From Phycisphaerales bacterium Planc_01 (lineage in GTDB: Bacteria > Planctomycetota > Phycisphaerae > Sedimentisphaerales > Anaerobacaceae), in assembly GCA_001603075.1 (NCBI GenBank), contig LVBB01000139.1, positions 79,506-143,505 on the forward strand: a stretch of 64,000 nucleotides of DNA. The letters run 5' to 3'. Positions 45,350 to 54,053 of the stretch are shown here, piece after piece; the first letter of the stretch is position 1, and each line of letters begins with the position of its first letter. The position numbers were made by a program, and so were the translations under genes. Under the pieces are notes generated by a model. It was given only the letters and a program-made list of their open reading frames with translations. It made no database searches and had not been told where the DNA came from.

Positions 45350-45407
45350 GGGAGCCCTGAAGGTCCCCTGCACGTCTGAGGTGCAGAAGAGGAACTCCAA
45401 GGCTCCC
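45350..45407. terminator. Nested inverted repeat between convergent genes
   Basis: Outer stem GGGAGCC / GGCTCCC (45350-45356 and 45401-45407) and inner stem CTGCAC / GTGCAG (45368-45373 and 45381-45386), with partial pairing between them, lie between topA and the minus-strand secreted-protein gene. The position suits a two-way terminator; there is no T-run, so this is tentative. Confidence 0.4.
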
Positions 45408-45463
45408 GTCCGCATCGTTCCCCCGGCGACGACCGAGCGTTTCCGACGTCACCACAGGTCGCG

Positions 45464-46105
45464 TTATTGCGCGCCCTGGTCGACCGACTGCATCTGAGCG
45501 GTCCCGGCGGAGATGGTCGTCATGACCATCCCGGTCGAGCCTGCCTCGCCGGAGAGCAACGAATTCTGCATGACCGCCAGACACGAGGTCTCGCTCGCCG
45601 TGCCCATCGTATTCGTGGCCTCCTGACCCTGACTCAGCAAGAGACTGTTGAAGGCATCCGCGTTGCCCGGGCCCAGATCCTTTGTCAGGACCTGGCTGCC
45701 AATGAGGCCCACGCCTTGTCCCTGCCCGATCTGCCCCAGGCAGCCGGCGATGCTCTGGATCTGGCCGGCCGAGCCGGAACCACCGAACGGGATAGCGGCG
45801 TCGATGCTGCCGGCAACCAGCACCTGGTCCACCGTCAGACCGGCACACAACCCCTCAGCATTCCCCGACTGAAAGAGCAGTCCCTGAAGGCCCTGACTGG
45901 CCGCGGTTCCCACGCCTTCGCCTGCCTGATTGTTATTCACTGCCAGATTCTGCGCCAACGACCCCGCCCCGGGTCCGCTCGGCAATGCGATCGAACCGGC
46001 GAGGCTGGCGTCGAAGTTGAACCCCTGGAAGATCTCGCCCAGCGCCAACGCACTGGAGCCGACCAGGAGAACGACGATTATCGAGCCTGCAATTGCCTTT
46101 ACCAT
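45464..46105 (-). CDS. Secreted Gly/Gln/Ser-rich protein of unknown function
   Basis: 213 residues. Signal peptide MVKAIAGSIIVVLLVGSSALA behind AAAGGA. The mature protein is low in charge and rich in Gly, Gln, Ser and Ala, with recurring Q-G-x-G and N-x-L-L patterns (LAQNLAVNNNQAGEGVGTAASQGLQGLLFQ, SIAGCLGQIGQGQGVGLIGSQVL, AFNSLLLSQGQEATNTMGTA) that might form a beta-solenoid or an amyloid/adhesin-like surface. It is not recognised as a family; three cysteines are present. It lies convergent to topA. Confidence 0.6.
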   Translation of the reverse strand: MVKAIAGSIIVVLLVGSSALALGEIFQGFNFDASLAGSIALPSGPGAGSLAQNLAVNNNQAGEGVGTAASQGLQGLLFQSGNAEGLCAGLTVDQVLVAGSIDAAIPFGGSGSAGQIQSIAGCLGQIGQGQGVGLIGSQVLTKDLGPGNADAFNSLLLSQGQEATNTMGTASETSCLAVMQNSLLSGEAGSTGMVMTTISAGTAQMQSVDQGAQ

Positions 46106-47070
46106 GATGAGAATCCTTTCCGTTGGTGTTGCTTCTGCTCCCTGTCAGATCGTCAATCCCGAATTGACGATCGAAGACACTTCATCGAACCAATCCCCGC
46201 TGCCACCTCCTTCCTCCCCCTTGCTCATCTGGAAACCGTCCATCCATTCACCGACCTCGGCGCGACCTCCTTTCTCCCCGCTCAAGACCGTTTCATCCTG
46301 AGGTTTCGTATACGCACCACCGCACCGGTCAAAGTGCGTCCTTTGCGGCCTGCTCCCCGCTCTCAGACAAGGTTCGTGGCGTCGTCCGTCTCGGCGCACA
46401 ACTCATCCCGTCCGCCTCGCCGAGACGTCGCGACATTCGGAGCGCGCAAAACCGGAGCCGCAGCCCCTGACAACGCAGACAGTGCAATCGCTTGAACCTG
46501 ACCTCCGTATAGACCGTCCTTGAGGCCGGCTCGATAGGTGTGCTTGAGCCAAAGCGGACGAGTTGTCCGACACTGATGAGCCCGGCCTCGATCTCCGTAT
46601 CGAGTACTGTCTCATCACCCTCGCAAAAGACGTCAACCGAGTGAGCGCATGAAATCATGCCTCGCCCGCCATGACACGAAATCACAGCGAGACAAGCTGA
46701 TGGGCAGGTACACAGATACCCTCAACCGCTCGTCTGACTCGGCCCGTCTTTCATCCTGTCGAAAACAACCGCATCGCAAAGATGAAAACAGGCGATGACA
46801 ACCTCCGATTCCCCTTCCACTCCATTGCCCACCGGGGTCACGATCCTCCGTTCACCCAGCAACCAGAAAGGTGGACATCGATGGTACCGGTCAGTGTACG
46901 ACCGATCATCGACTTGTCAAGTCTAAAGTTGGGAAAATCGCCCGCGCCACGCCACGGCGCAATCGCCTGGCGGCGCGCCGGCGAAAGGTCCGCGCCTCTT
47001 GGCAAGCGGCGATGCCATGCTATAATGACGCCGTATGCTCGATGCCACGTTCCAATGAGGTTACGCGCCG
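46106..47070. other. 965-bp gap upstream of groES
   Basis: No gene is supported. Two minus-strand frames (46145-46399 and 46329-46685) are open and partly acidic, but neither has a ribosome site or recognisable motif, and they overlap each other. The groES promoter lies at the right end. No CIRCE heat-shock operator (TTAGCACTC-N9-GAGTGCTAA) is visible. Confidence 0.5.
46999..47026 (+). promoter_or_regulatory. Sigma-70-like promoter for groES
   Basis: TTGGCA (46999-47004), a 16-base spacer and TATAAT (47021-47026) with an extended TGC just before the -10; 45 bases to the start codon. Confidence 0.7.
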
Positions 47071-47391
47071 ATGTCCAAAAATGAAGCCCAGGAGCCGCAG
47101 CCCTTCGAGACGGTCGAACCGATCGGCAAGCGCGTCCTCATCCGCAAGGACGAGGACAAGAAGGAAACCAAGGGCGGCATCCGGCTGCCCGACAACATCG
47201 AAATCCCGACAATCACGGGACGTATTGTCGCTGTATCCGCCGAGGTCGAGACCATGCCCGAGATCCCTCTGGCCCGGTACGACAAGGTCTTGTTCAATCC
47301 CAAGGGGGCAATTCCCGTCGACTTCGAAGGTGACAACCGCCTCTTCGTGGTCGAGGTCGAGAACGTCGTCGCCGTCTTCCGCAAGGTCTGA
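47071..47391 (+). CDS. groES: Co-chaperonin GroES family protein
   Basis: 106 residues, slightly longer than the usual 95-100. It has PIGKRVLIRKDEDKKETKGGIRLPDN, an altered mobile loop and ITGRIVAVSAEVE; the end is LFVVEVENVVAVFRKV. The typical GVVVAVGPG turn is replaced by GRIVAVSAEVETM, and the loop GGI(V/L)LP is kept as GGIRLP. It forms the lid of GroEL, but no groEL is next to it, so it may be an auxiliary paralogue. It has a strong promoter. Confidence 0.85.
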   Translation: MSKNEAQEPQPFETVEPIGKRVLIRKDEDKKETKGGIRLPDNIEIPTITGRIVAVSAEVETMPEIPLARYDKVLFNPKGAIPVDFEGDNRLFVVEVENVVAVFRKV

Positions 47392-47416
47392 GCGCCGGCC
47401 CATCGACGCGGGAGTC

Positions 47417-48793
47417 TCACGTGCGCTGCAGGATCGCAACGTACGCGCCATCACGATCGAGCGTGTCCGCCGACGGCAGCGTCAACGCCTCACACATCAG
47501 GGCAAACCGCGTGTCGTTTGCGAGAAACCGTCTCACGAGGTCTGCATTTTCGGCTCTTTGAATGCTGCACGTGCTGTAGCAGATCACGCCGCCATCCTTG
47601 AGCAAGGCCGCCGCCTTCGCCAGCAGGGCAAGCTGTGTCCGGGCCAGCTCTTTGACCGAGTCGGGAGTGAGCCTGTGCCGCACCTCGATCCGCCGGGCGA
47701 GCACCCCGGTGTTCGAGCAAGGCACATCGAGCAGAATCGCGTCAAAGGGACCGCTTCGTCCCTGTCGAACCTCCGCATACGGGACGACCGTCACGCCGTC
47801 ACCGCCGAGCCGTGACAGGTTCTCCATGACTTTCGTCAGACGCTCGGCATCCACATCGGTCGCCATGATGCGCGCCTGATACCGCGTCCATTCGGCCAGT
47901 TGGGTGGTCTTCGTTCCCGGCGCTGCGCACAGATCGAGAATCGTCCACTCCGGCTGAGGGTCCATCATGCGCACGGCCCCGGAGGCGGAAAGGTCCTGCA
48001 CGGCGAACAATCCCTCGGCGAAGCCGGGCAGTTGCGTGATCGCCTGGGGCCCGATCAAACGGATCATGTCGACGGCCGGGGCCGGCGCGACCTCGGCCCG
48101 CACGCCCGCATCCAGCAATCGCTCCAGCATCTGGGCCGGCGCGATCCTCATCGTGTTGACCCGGAGGTAGACGCTGGGCCTTCGATTGGAGGCCAGACAG
48201 ATCCGCTGGGCCGCGTCCGCCCCGAACTCGGCGATCCACTCTTCCACGAGCCATCGCGGAATCGAGAAACACGCGCTCAGATACGCCGCAGGATTGGACG
48301 TTGGATCGGGCAGGATGTCCGCATCGAACCGGCACCCGACGTCCGCCGAGCGCACGAGGCTCTGCGCGGCGGCTGATTCGTCGCACGGCGCCTCGCGCGC
48401 GACGATATGCCGGTCGATGCCACGCAGAACCGCGTTGACGAACCCCGTCTGCTTGCGGCCGCCCATATGCCCGGCCGAATTGACCGCTTCATTCACTATG
48501 GAATATACGGGCGTGTCGGGACTGTATGCCAGTTCGTAGACACCCACTCGAATGACCGCTCGCAGCGCCTTGTCGATTCGCGCGACCGGGCGGCCGGAGA
48601 AACGCTCGATGACCCTGTCGATCGCTCCAAGATTTCGGATCGCTCCAAACACCAGATCGGTGGCGCGCTGCTTCTCGTCGGTCCGGAGCAAGAGGCGTTC
48701 GAGGATTGGGCCAGCATGGGTCCGCCCGGAGTCGAATCGACAGAGAACCTCCGCAGCCACAAGGCGCGCCGACCTGGACGTGGGGGTGGACAT
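47417..48793 (-). CDS. rsmB: 16S rRNA m5C967 methyltransferase RsmB
   Basis: 458 residues. An N-terminal NusB-like domain (RLVAAEVLCRFDSGRTHAG ... DKALRAVIRVGVYELAYSPDTPVYSIVNEAVNSAG) is followed by a RsmB/NOP2 catalytic domain with ILDLCAAPGTKTTQLAEW, the DVPCSNTG motif and the second cysteine in YSTCSIQRAEN. It methylates C967 of 16S rRNA using SAM. It lies one base after fmt, in the def-fmt-rsmB order common in bacteria. Confidence 0.93.
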   Translation of the reverse strand: MSTPTSRSARLVAAEVLCRFDSGRTHAGPILERLLLRTDEKQRATDLVFGAIRNLGAIDRVIERFSGRPVARIDKALRAVIRVGVYELAYSPDTPVYSIVNEAVNSAGHMGGRKQTGFVNAVLRGIDRHIVAREAPCDESAAAQSLVRSADVGCRFDADILPDPTSNPAAYLSACFSIPRWLVEEWIAEFGADAAQRICLASNRRPSVYLRVNTMRIAPAQMLERLLDAGVRAEVAPAPAVDMIRLIGPQAITQLPGFAEGLFAVQDLSASGAVRMMDPQPEWTILDLCAAPGTKTTQLAEWTRYQARIMATDVDAERLTKVMENLSRLGGDGVTVVPYAEVRQGRSGPFDAILLDVPCSNTGVLARRIEVRHRLTPDSVKELARTQLALLAKAAALLKDGGVICYSTCSIQRAENADLVRRFLANDTRFALMCEALTLPSADTLDRDGAYVAILQRT

Positions 48794-48794
48794 C

Positions 48795-49748
48795 TCAGAC
48801 TTCGGCCTCGATGAGGCGATCGCCCGGCCGAACGCGCCAGCCGTTGATGAAGTCCTTGAACTCCATCAGTCCGGAGCCGGCCGGTTTGATCTTGCGGATG
48901 CTCAGCTTGCCGTCCCCGCAGATCACATTCAGGTCCTCGTCAAAGGTCCCGGGCACGGACGGGGTCCCGACCGGGCCCCAAATCACATCGGCCAGAGCCA
49001 GCGTCACTCGGATGGTCTTGCCCCCGGCGACGTTGAGATAGTGCGATGAGGCGCCGGGCCAGGGCCAGAAGCCGCGAATCCTGTCGGCGATCACATACGC
49101 CGGTTGGCTGAAGTCCACCCGGCCGTCGGTTTTCTTCAGTTTCGGTGCCTTCGATGCACAGAACTCGTCCTGCCTGGTGTAGGTTGCGGTGCCTGCTTCG
49201 ATCCGGTCGAGCGTCTCGATCAATAGCGGCGGCGCCAGCCGGGCCAGGCGGTCGTGCAGCTCGCCCGCCGTCTCATGGACGCCGATATCCGTTGGACGCT
49301 GGGCGAGGATGTCGCCGGCGTCCATGCGGTCGGCCAGTGTGATGATGCTCACGCCCGTCTGTTTCTCCCCTCGGATGATCGCCCAGTTGATCGGCGCCGC
49401 GCCGCGGTATTTCGGCAGCAGGGAGGCGTGGACGTTGATGGCTCCCTTGGCGGCAAGCCCCAGCAACTCGGGCCCGATTTTCTGGCCGAACGCAATCACC
49501 ACAAGGATGTCGGGCTGATGGCCGGCGATGCGTTTGACGATTTCGACCGCATTGACGTTGTCGGTCTCGATGGAGGGCACAGCACGGCTCTCGGCCCAGC
49601 AGCCCACGGGCATCGGGCAGCATCTGCGCCCGCGACCGGCCGGCTGAGGCGGCTGCGTAACCACGAGCAAGATCTCGTGACGGGACGCCTTCAGGGCATC
49701 CAGACATGGGACGCCGAACTCGCCGCTGCCAAGATAAACGATATTCAT
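48795..49748 (-). CDS. fmt: Methionyl-tRNA formyltransferase
   Basis: 317 residues. N-formylates initiator Met-tRNA using 10-formyl-THF. N-terminus MNIVYLGSGEFGVPCLDAL; VVIAFGQKIGPELL; the active-site segment HASLLPKYRGAAPINWAII (near 107-125) and ADRMDAGDIL. The C-terminal OB-like domain includes IRGFWPWPGASSHYL. It lies between def and rsmB on the same strand. Confidence 0.94.
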   Translation of the reverse strand: MNIVYLGSGEFGVPCLDALKASRHEILLVVTQPPQPAGRGRRCCPMPVGCWAESRAVPSIETDNVNAVEIVKRIAGHQPDILVVIAFGQKIGPELLGLAAKGAINVHASLLPKYRGAAPINWAIIRGEKQTGVSIITLADRMDAGDILAQRPTDIGVHETAGELHDRLARLAPPLLIETLDRIEAGTATYTRQDEFCASKAPKLKKTDGRVDFSQPAYVIADRIRGFWPWPGASSHYLNVAGGKTIRVTLALADVIWGPVGTPSVPGTFDEDLNVICGDGKLSIRKIKPAGSGLMEFKDFINGWRVRPGDRLIEAEV

Positions 49749-49820
49749 ATCGATTGCGGGTCTGGGATTGGGCCTGTCGGTATGAGCCGACGACCGATCC
49801 GTCGTCCCGACGGCCCTTCG

Positions 49821-50348
49821 TCATTTGCCATCGTGCTTGTCGATGAGCTTATTGATCTGTCGTCGATTCGCGATCCTCGCCGCCGCGCCCATGCGATTGA
49901 CGATCGTCATCCCGTCGAGGTGGTCGCTCTCATGCTGCAGACACCGGGCGTACAGCCCATCGGCCTCTTCGGTGAACTCGCGGCCGTCCAGGTCGGTCGC
50001 GGTCACCGTGGCTCTCTTGTGGCGTCGAATCTTCGGGTAGATTCCCGGCACCGAGAGGCAGCCTTCTCCCGCCTCGTCCAGATCGCCGGCCGGCGTCACC
50101 ATGGGATTGATATAGGCCCGTACCTGCTCGCGCGAACCGTCCATGGAGATGATGAACAGTCGAAGCCCGACGCCCGCCTGCGGCGCCGCCAGGCCCATTC
50201 CCTTGTTCTCGATCATGATGTCGGTCATCTTCTCCACCAGCCGGCGGATCGTCTCGTCGATCTTCTCCACCGGCGCCGCCGGCTGCCCCAGAACCGCCTC
50301 GGGATAGCGCGTGATCCTGCACTTGTCAACGTCGATCTGGCCCATCAT
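49821..50348 (-). CDS. def: Peptide deformylase
   Basis: 175 residues. Removes N-formyl groups from nascent proteins. The three family motifs are all present: GMGLAAPQAG (50-59), EGCLSVPG (95-102, metal ligand C97) and QHESDHLDG (138-146, metal ligands H139 and H143 with catalytic E140). Two adjacent ATGs follow directly on the stop codon of the TOPRIM-like gene, so translation is coupled to it. Confidence 0.95.
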   Translation of the reverse strand: MMGQIDVDKCRITRYPEAVLGQPAAPVEKIDETIRRLVEKMTDIMIENKGMGLAAPQAGVGLRLFIISMDGSREQVRAYINPMVTPAGDLDEAGEGCLSVPGIYPKIRRHKRATVTATDLDGREFTEEADGLYARCLQHESDHLDGMTIVNRMGAAARIANRRQINKLIDKHDGK

Positions 50349-50888
50349 TCAAGCCCCTATTGACCCCTCCAAGAGGTCCATCATGTAACAAAACGACCGA
50401 CTCCTGTTACGTGCCCGTTCCACGCGGAACTCTCTCAGCATCTCCGCCATGAAATCAACGGCCGACCCACCGAAGCGCTTCGGCATGACCGCGCGGAGTT
50501 CTTCCTTCGTCACAGTTTCGGCATGCAGCAGATCGGTGATCCCCAACTCTTGGCAGGTCCGATCCTCCATGCCAGCCACATACCAGCTTTCTATCTCTCT
50601 TACAACGATAACCATACGGTCGGCATCGATCATTCCTCCATGGCTGCTGACCAACCCCTCCTTGCGCTCCGTAATGCAGGGAGAGGAATTGATGTCAGCG
50701 ACGAAAAGGTAGTCGGCATTCATTGCCTTGACGGACTTGATGTATTTCCTTCTTCTGTCAATCGTGGCCCTGGCATACTCCCATACTTCCACGTGATCGT
50801 ATGCTTGTTCGAGCCTCGGTTTGACCACGGCTATAAAGAATTCTCGATCGTCGCGACCCTCCACCAGTACATGCATGCGTCTGTACAT
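50349..50888 (-). CDS. TOPRIM-like protein paired with AAA ATPase (putative defence effector)
   Basis: 179 residues. The opening MHVLVEGRDDREFF has the TOPRIM acidic residue E10, and FVADINSSP (D65) supplies the second acidic motif. A later REIESWYVAG (near 105) recalls DUF4276/DUF4435-type proteins that accompany OLD-like or AAA15 ATPases. The frame begins with a TTG that overlaps nothing; the ATG at 50888 is used. Together with the preceding ATPase it resembles the AriA-AriB (PARIS) and AbiL-type abortive-infection pairs, in which the TOPRIM protein is a nuclease. Assignment to a named family is tentative. Confidence 0.6.
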   Translation of the reverse strand: MYRRMHVLVEGRDDREFFIAVVKPRLEQAYDHVEVWEYARATIDRRRKYIKSVKAMNADYLFVADINSSPCITERKEGLVSSHGGMIDADRMVIVVREIESWYVAGMEDRTCQELGITDLLHAETVTKEELRAVMPKRFGGSAVDFMAEMLREFRVERARNRSRSFCYMMDLLEGSIGA

Positions 50889-50894
50889 CGCCAA

Positions 50895-52148
50895 TCACAT
50901 TCCCCAGAGTTCCTGGACGAAAACCTCGTCGAGACCCAGGTCGTTCTCAAGAAACACCTTCACCTGCTCCTTCTCGGCGGGCCTGGAGACGGTGGAGAAG
51001 CCTTCCTTGTCCCGCGACATCAGCAGCAGGTTCTCCACCCCCGCGTGCCTGACCACCTCGGGACTGTGGGTGGTAATGATCACCTGCTTGTTCCTGGCCG
51101 CGTCCTTCATCAACTCCATCAGCCCCGAGATCAGATGCGGATGGATATTTCGCTCCGGCTCTTCAATGATAACGACGTCCTTGTGCTCGAAGAACAGCGC
51201 GACGATGAGGGCCACCACGTTGACGGTACCATCTGACAGCAGATTCGCAAGAAGGGCTCCTTCATAGTACGCCTCTCGCAGCTTCAGGAGCACTGATTCT
51301 CCCAAGTACTTCTCAATCCCGACCTCCGTGACAAACGGGAGCATGTACCGCACGAGATTGTGGAACTTGCGCCTCTTCTCAGGATCAGCCAGGATGTTCC
51401 TGAGAACGAGAGCCAGATTCTCGCCGCTCTCCTCAAGTGATGCCCTCCCCGCCATCTCGTGCGGTTTCTTCACGGCACGTGGATCTATATCATAAGCACC
51501 AACGCGACGGAAAAGACTCCCGAATGGCCCCATAAAACCATGGAAGGCGTATCTTGGCAGGAGGGCATTGGCTGCCGTTGCCCGCATTACCGAGGACAGT
51601 TGTTGCCTATGTGCGTCAGCCCCAGCCAGAGGTGTCTGACTCAAATCGATCCCCATGTCCCTGAGCCGCTCTGTTAGATCCGGGGGATTGATGCAGACTC
51701 TTCGCTCACCTGGCGACGCGAGAACACTGATGCCCAGTTCGATATCCTTGCCGCCCGCCTCGGTCCGGAGTTTCAGCGTAAAATGCTCATCCTCAACATC
51801 CAACCCATTCTGAGGATGCTTGGCCCGAAGAGCGAACTCGTATCTCATTTCATGGATTTGAACAATGCCTTCCCATCCTGCCCACTTCGTCGGCTGGTCG
51901 GATATCACTCGCATTTTCAGGGGGCCTGAAACGCCGATCCTTCGATTCAGAATCGCTTTCTGCCCACCATGCAGTGAGACGGCATCGTCAAGATCGTTGT
52001 CCTCAATACTCTTCAGAAACCGGAATACTTCGACGAGGTTGGACTTCCCGGAGGCGTTGGCGCCTATGACGACGTTGAACCGGCGGAGGTCGAGATCAAG
52101 CTCTTTGAAGCTCTTGAAATTGGAGATCGCTATGTTCGTGATGGCCAT
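50895..52148 (-). CDS. AAA15/OLD-like ATPase (putative defence sensor)
   Basis: 417 residues of the AAA15/AAA21 ABC-type ATPase group. Start MAITNIAISNFKSFKELDLDL; Walker A GANASGKSN (29-37); Walker B VVIIEEPERNIHPHLISGLMEL (near 320); then the histidine switch THSPEVV. The region between is helical and lacks long coiled coils, so it is not SMC or RecF. The stop codon is six bases from the TOPRIM-like ATG. Such ATPases form oligomeric scaffolds that hold a toxic TOPRIM nuclease until a phage trigger is sensed (family knowledge); this role is inferred here. It lies in the lptB-def operon. Confidence 0.75.
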   Translation of the reverse strand: MAITNIAISNFKSFKELDLDLRRFNVVIGANASGKSNLVEVFRFLKSIEDNDLDDAVSLHGGQKAILNRRIGVSGPLKMRVISDQPTKWAGWEGIVQIHEMRYEFALRAKHPQNGLDVEDEHFTLKLRTEAGGKDIELGISVLASPGERRVCINPPDLTERLRDMGIDLSQTPLAGADAHRQQLSSVMRATAANALLPRYAFHGFMGPFGSLFRRVGAYDIDPRAVKKPHEMAGRASLEESGENLALVLRNILADPEKRRKFHNLVRYMLPFVTEVGIEKYLGESVLLKLREAYYEGALLANLLSDGTVNVVALIVALFFEHKDVVIIEEPERNIHPHLISGLMELMKDAARNKQVIITTHSPEVVRHAGVENLLLMSRDKEGFSTVSRPAEKEQVKVFLENDLGLDEVFVQELWGM

Positions 52149-52187
52149 AAAGGCCTCCGAGTCAACCCTTTGCGCTCTGCCCGTGTC

Positions 52188-52937
52188 TCATTTGCCGTCA
52201 AACTCACGGCCGGCGAAGGTGTTGCCGAGGTAGCTCTTCTTGACCTGCTCGTTTCGGATGATCTCGGCGGGGGGGCCGGCCGCAATGACCTCGCCGTGGT
52301 CGATAATATAGGCCTTGTTCGCCACTTCGAGCGTCCTCTCCACGTTGTGGTCGGTGATCAGCACGCTGACGCCGGAGGCGACGAGCCGTCGGATCTCCGT
52401 CTGCAAGTCCTCGACGGCGATCGGATCGACGCCGCTGAACGGCTCATCGAGCAGGATCAGGGACGGGTCGGTCACCATCGCCCGCGCGATTTCGAGCTTG
52501 CGGCGCTCGCCTCCCGAGAGGAACCGGCCGTGGCTCTTGGCCACCTCTTTGAGGCCGAACCGCTCGATGAGCATGTCCGCCTTCTCCCGGCGTCCGGCCC
52601 GCGTCAGAGACATCGTCTCGAGGATGGCCAGCAGGTTGTCGCGAACGCTGAGCCGCTGAAAGATGCTCGGCTCCTGCGACAGATAGCCGATCCCGAGCCG
52701 GGCGCGCCTGTACATGGGCAGTTTGGTGATCTCGCGGCCCTCGAACACGACCTTGCCGGCATCGGGCGTAACCATCCCGATGACCATACGGAAGGTCGTC
52801 GTCTTGCCGGCCCCATTGCGCCCCAGCAGCCCGACGATGCTCCGCTGATCGATGGTAATGGAGACCTCGTTGACGACGGCCCGACCCGAATACCGCTTGA
52901 CCAGGTTGTGCGTTTCCAGAAGGGTAATGCCAACCAA
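52188..52937 (-). CDS. lptB: Lipopolysaccharide export ABC ATPase LptB
   Basis: 249 residues. Drives LPS extraction with LptFG. Walker A GLLGRNGAGKTTT, Q-loop YLSQEPSIFQRLSVRDNLLAIL, signature LSGGERRKLEIARAM, Walker B LILLDEPFSGVDPIAVEDL. The frame is open to 53012 and ATGs exist earlier, but the TTG at 52937 is favoured: it has GAGGTG five bases upstream and the protein then starts (M)VGITLLETHNLVKRY as in homologues. The promoter at 52977-53004 fits this start. lptA, lptC and lptFG are not in the window. Confidence 0.9.
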   Translation of the reverse strand: MVGITLLETHNLVKRYSGRAVVNEVSITIDQRSIVGLLGRNGAGKTTTFRMVIGMVTPDAGKVVFEGREITKLPMYRRARLGIGYLSQEPSIFQRLSVRDNLLAILETMSLTRAGRREKADMLIERFGLKEVAKSHGRFLSGGERRKLEIARAMVTDPSLILLDEPFSGVDPIAVEDLQTEIRRLVASGVSVLITDHNVERTLEVANKAYIIDHGEVIAAGPPAEIIRNEQVKKSYLGNTFAGREFDGK

Positions 52938-52976
52938 AACAGCACCTCGCATACACACATTCGCTGCGAAAGCCGC

Positions 52977-53004
52977 ATTATACCAGAGGCCGGGCCACAG
53001 GCAA
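52977..53004 (-). promoter_or_regulatory. Sigma-70-like promoter for lptB
   Basis: On the minus strand TTGCCT (53004-52999), a 16-base spacer and an extended TGG-TATAAT (-10 at 52982-52977), about 40 bases upstream of the TTG start. Confidence 0.6.
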
Positions 53005-53165
53005 CCCCACATTTTGGCCGTCCAGACCCCGCTTTGGGCAACCTCCTCGGCCCGTTTGCCGACGCGAAAGCGGATAAAACCTCTGGCAATCCGGGTCCCT
53101 TTTTGCTATTGAATGGATTTTCGTCGCGCGCTCAAGCCCTTTCGGGAGTCTGTTGAAGAGAGCTT

Positions 53166-53942
53166 ATGTTTGCCGTCGTCAGTGATATCCATTCGAATAT
53201 CGAAGCCCTGAGCACCGTCCTGGCGGACATCGAGAAACGGGGCATCCGGAAGATCTACTGCCTCGGCGATGTCGTCGGCTACGGCCCGAACCCCACCGAG
53301 TGCCTCGATCTGATCATCGATCGCAGCGAATGGTGTGTTTTGGGCAACCACGACTACGCCGTGTTCTACGAGCCGACCAACTTCAATTACGGCGCCGAGC
53401 AGGCCAGCTTCTGGACGCGGGACGTCATGGAAACCGATACGGACAAGGCGCGCACCGACAAGCGGTGGCGCTTCCTGGGCGAGTTGCCCATGCGTCGGAC
53501 GCTGGAAACGCAGTTGGGACCGACCAAGGCGACGATCGACTTCGTCCACGCGTCGCCGCGCCGGCCGATCAACGAGTACATTTTCCCCGACGACGTCTAC
53601 ACCAATCCGGCCAAGGTCCGCGTCCTCTTCGAGCGGATCCCGCACATCTGTTTCGTGGGCCACACACACATGCCCGGCGTATTCCTTGACGAGCCGGATT
53701 TCTACCTGCCCGATGAATTGGGCGGCGCCTATCCCATCATCGAGGAAGAGAAGGCCATCATCAACATCGGCTCCGTCGGCCAGCCGCGCGACAAGGACAA
53801 TCGCGCCAGCTACGTCTACGTCGAGGAGAACAAGGTTCACTTCGTTCGCCTCGAATACGATTTCGAGACAACCATGAAGAAGATATACGCCATCGATCGC
53901 CTGGACAATTTCCACGCCGAGCGGCTTCGGGACGGCCGATGA
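53166..53942 (+). CDS. Metallophosphoesterase (YfcE/ApaH-like)
   Basis: 258 residues of the calcineurin-like phosphoesterase superfamily. The metal-binding motifs are DIHSN (D-x-H, near 7-9), GDVVGYGPNP, GNHDY and FVGHTHMPG, with a late INIGSVGQPRD. It probably hydrolyses a phosphodiester or phosphomonoester in the cytoplasm; the substrate is unknown. It runs divergently from lptB and just before yidC. Confidence 0.88.
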   Translation: MFAVVSDIHSNIEALSTVLADIEKRGIRKIYCLGDVVGYGPNPTECLDLIIDRSEWCVLGNHDYAVFYEPTNFNYGAEQASFWTRDVMETDTDKARTDKRWRFLGELPMRRTLETQLGPTKATIDFVHASPRRPINEYIFPDDVYTNPAKVRVLFERIPHICFVGHTHMPGVFLDEPDFYLPDELGGAYPIIEEEKAIINIGSVGQPRDKDNRASYVYVEENKVHFVRLEYDFETTMKKIYAIDRLDNFHAERLRDGR

Positions 53943-54053
53943 GCACGGCGGTTCACAGTCCTGCCCGCCGAGACCGGGCGGTTCGGCCGGCGGCGTCGGG
54001 GCCGATCGGAAACGACCGGTGGTCTACCACGTGATTTGAACATAAAGGATTGT

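Noticed and set aside
46145..46685. Two overlapping minus-strand small frames before groES
   Set aside because: No ribosome sites, no motif and they overlap each other.
46106..47070. CIRCE operator before groES
   Set aside because: No TTAGCACTC/GAGTGCTAA pair seen.
50417..50430. GTTCCACGCGGAAC, parS-like
   Set aside because: Not a true palindrome (one mismatched pair at the centre) and lies inside the TOPRIM-like coding sequence.
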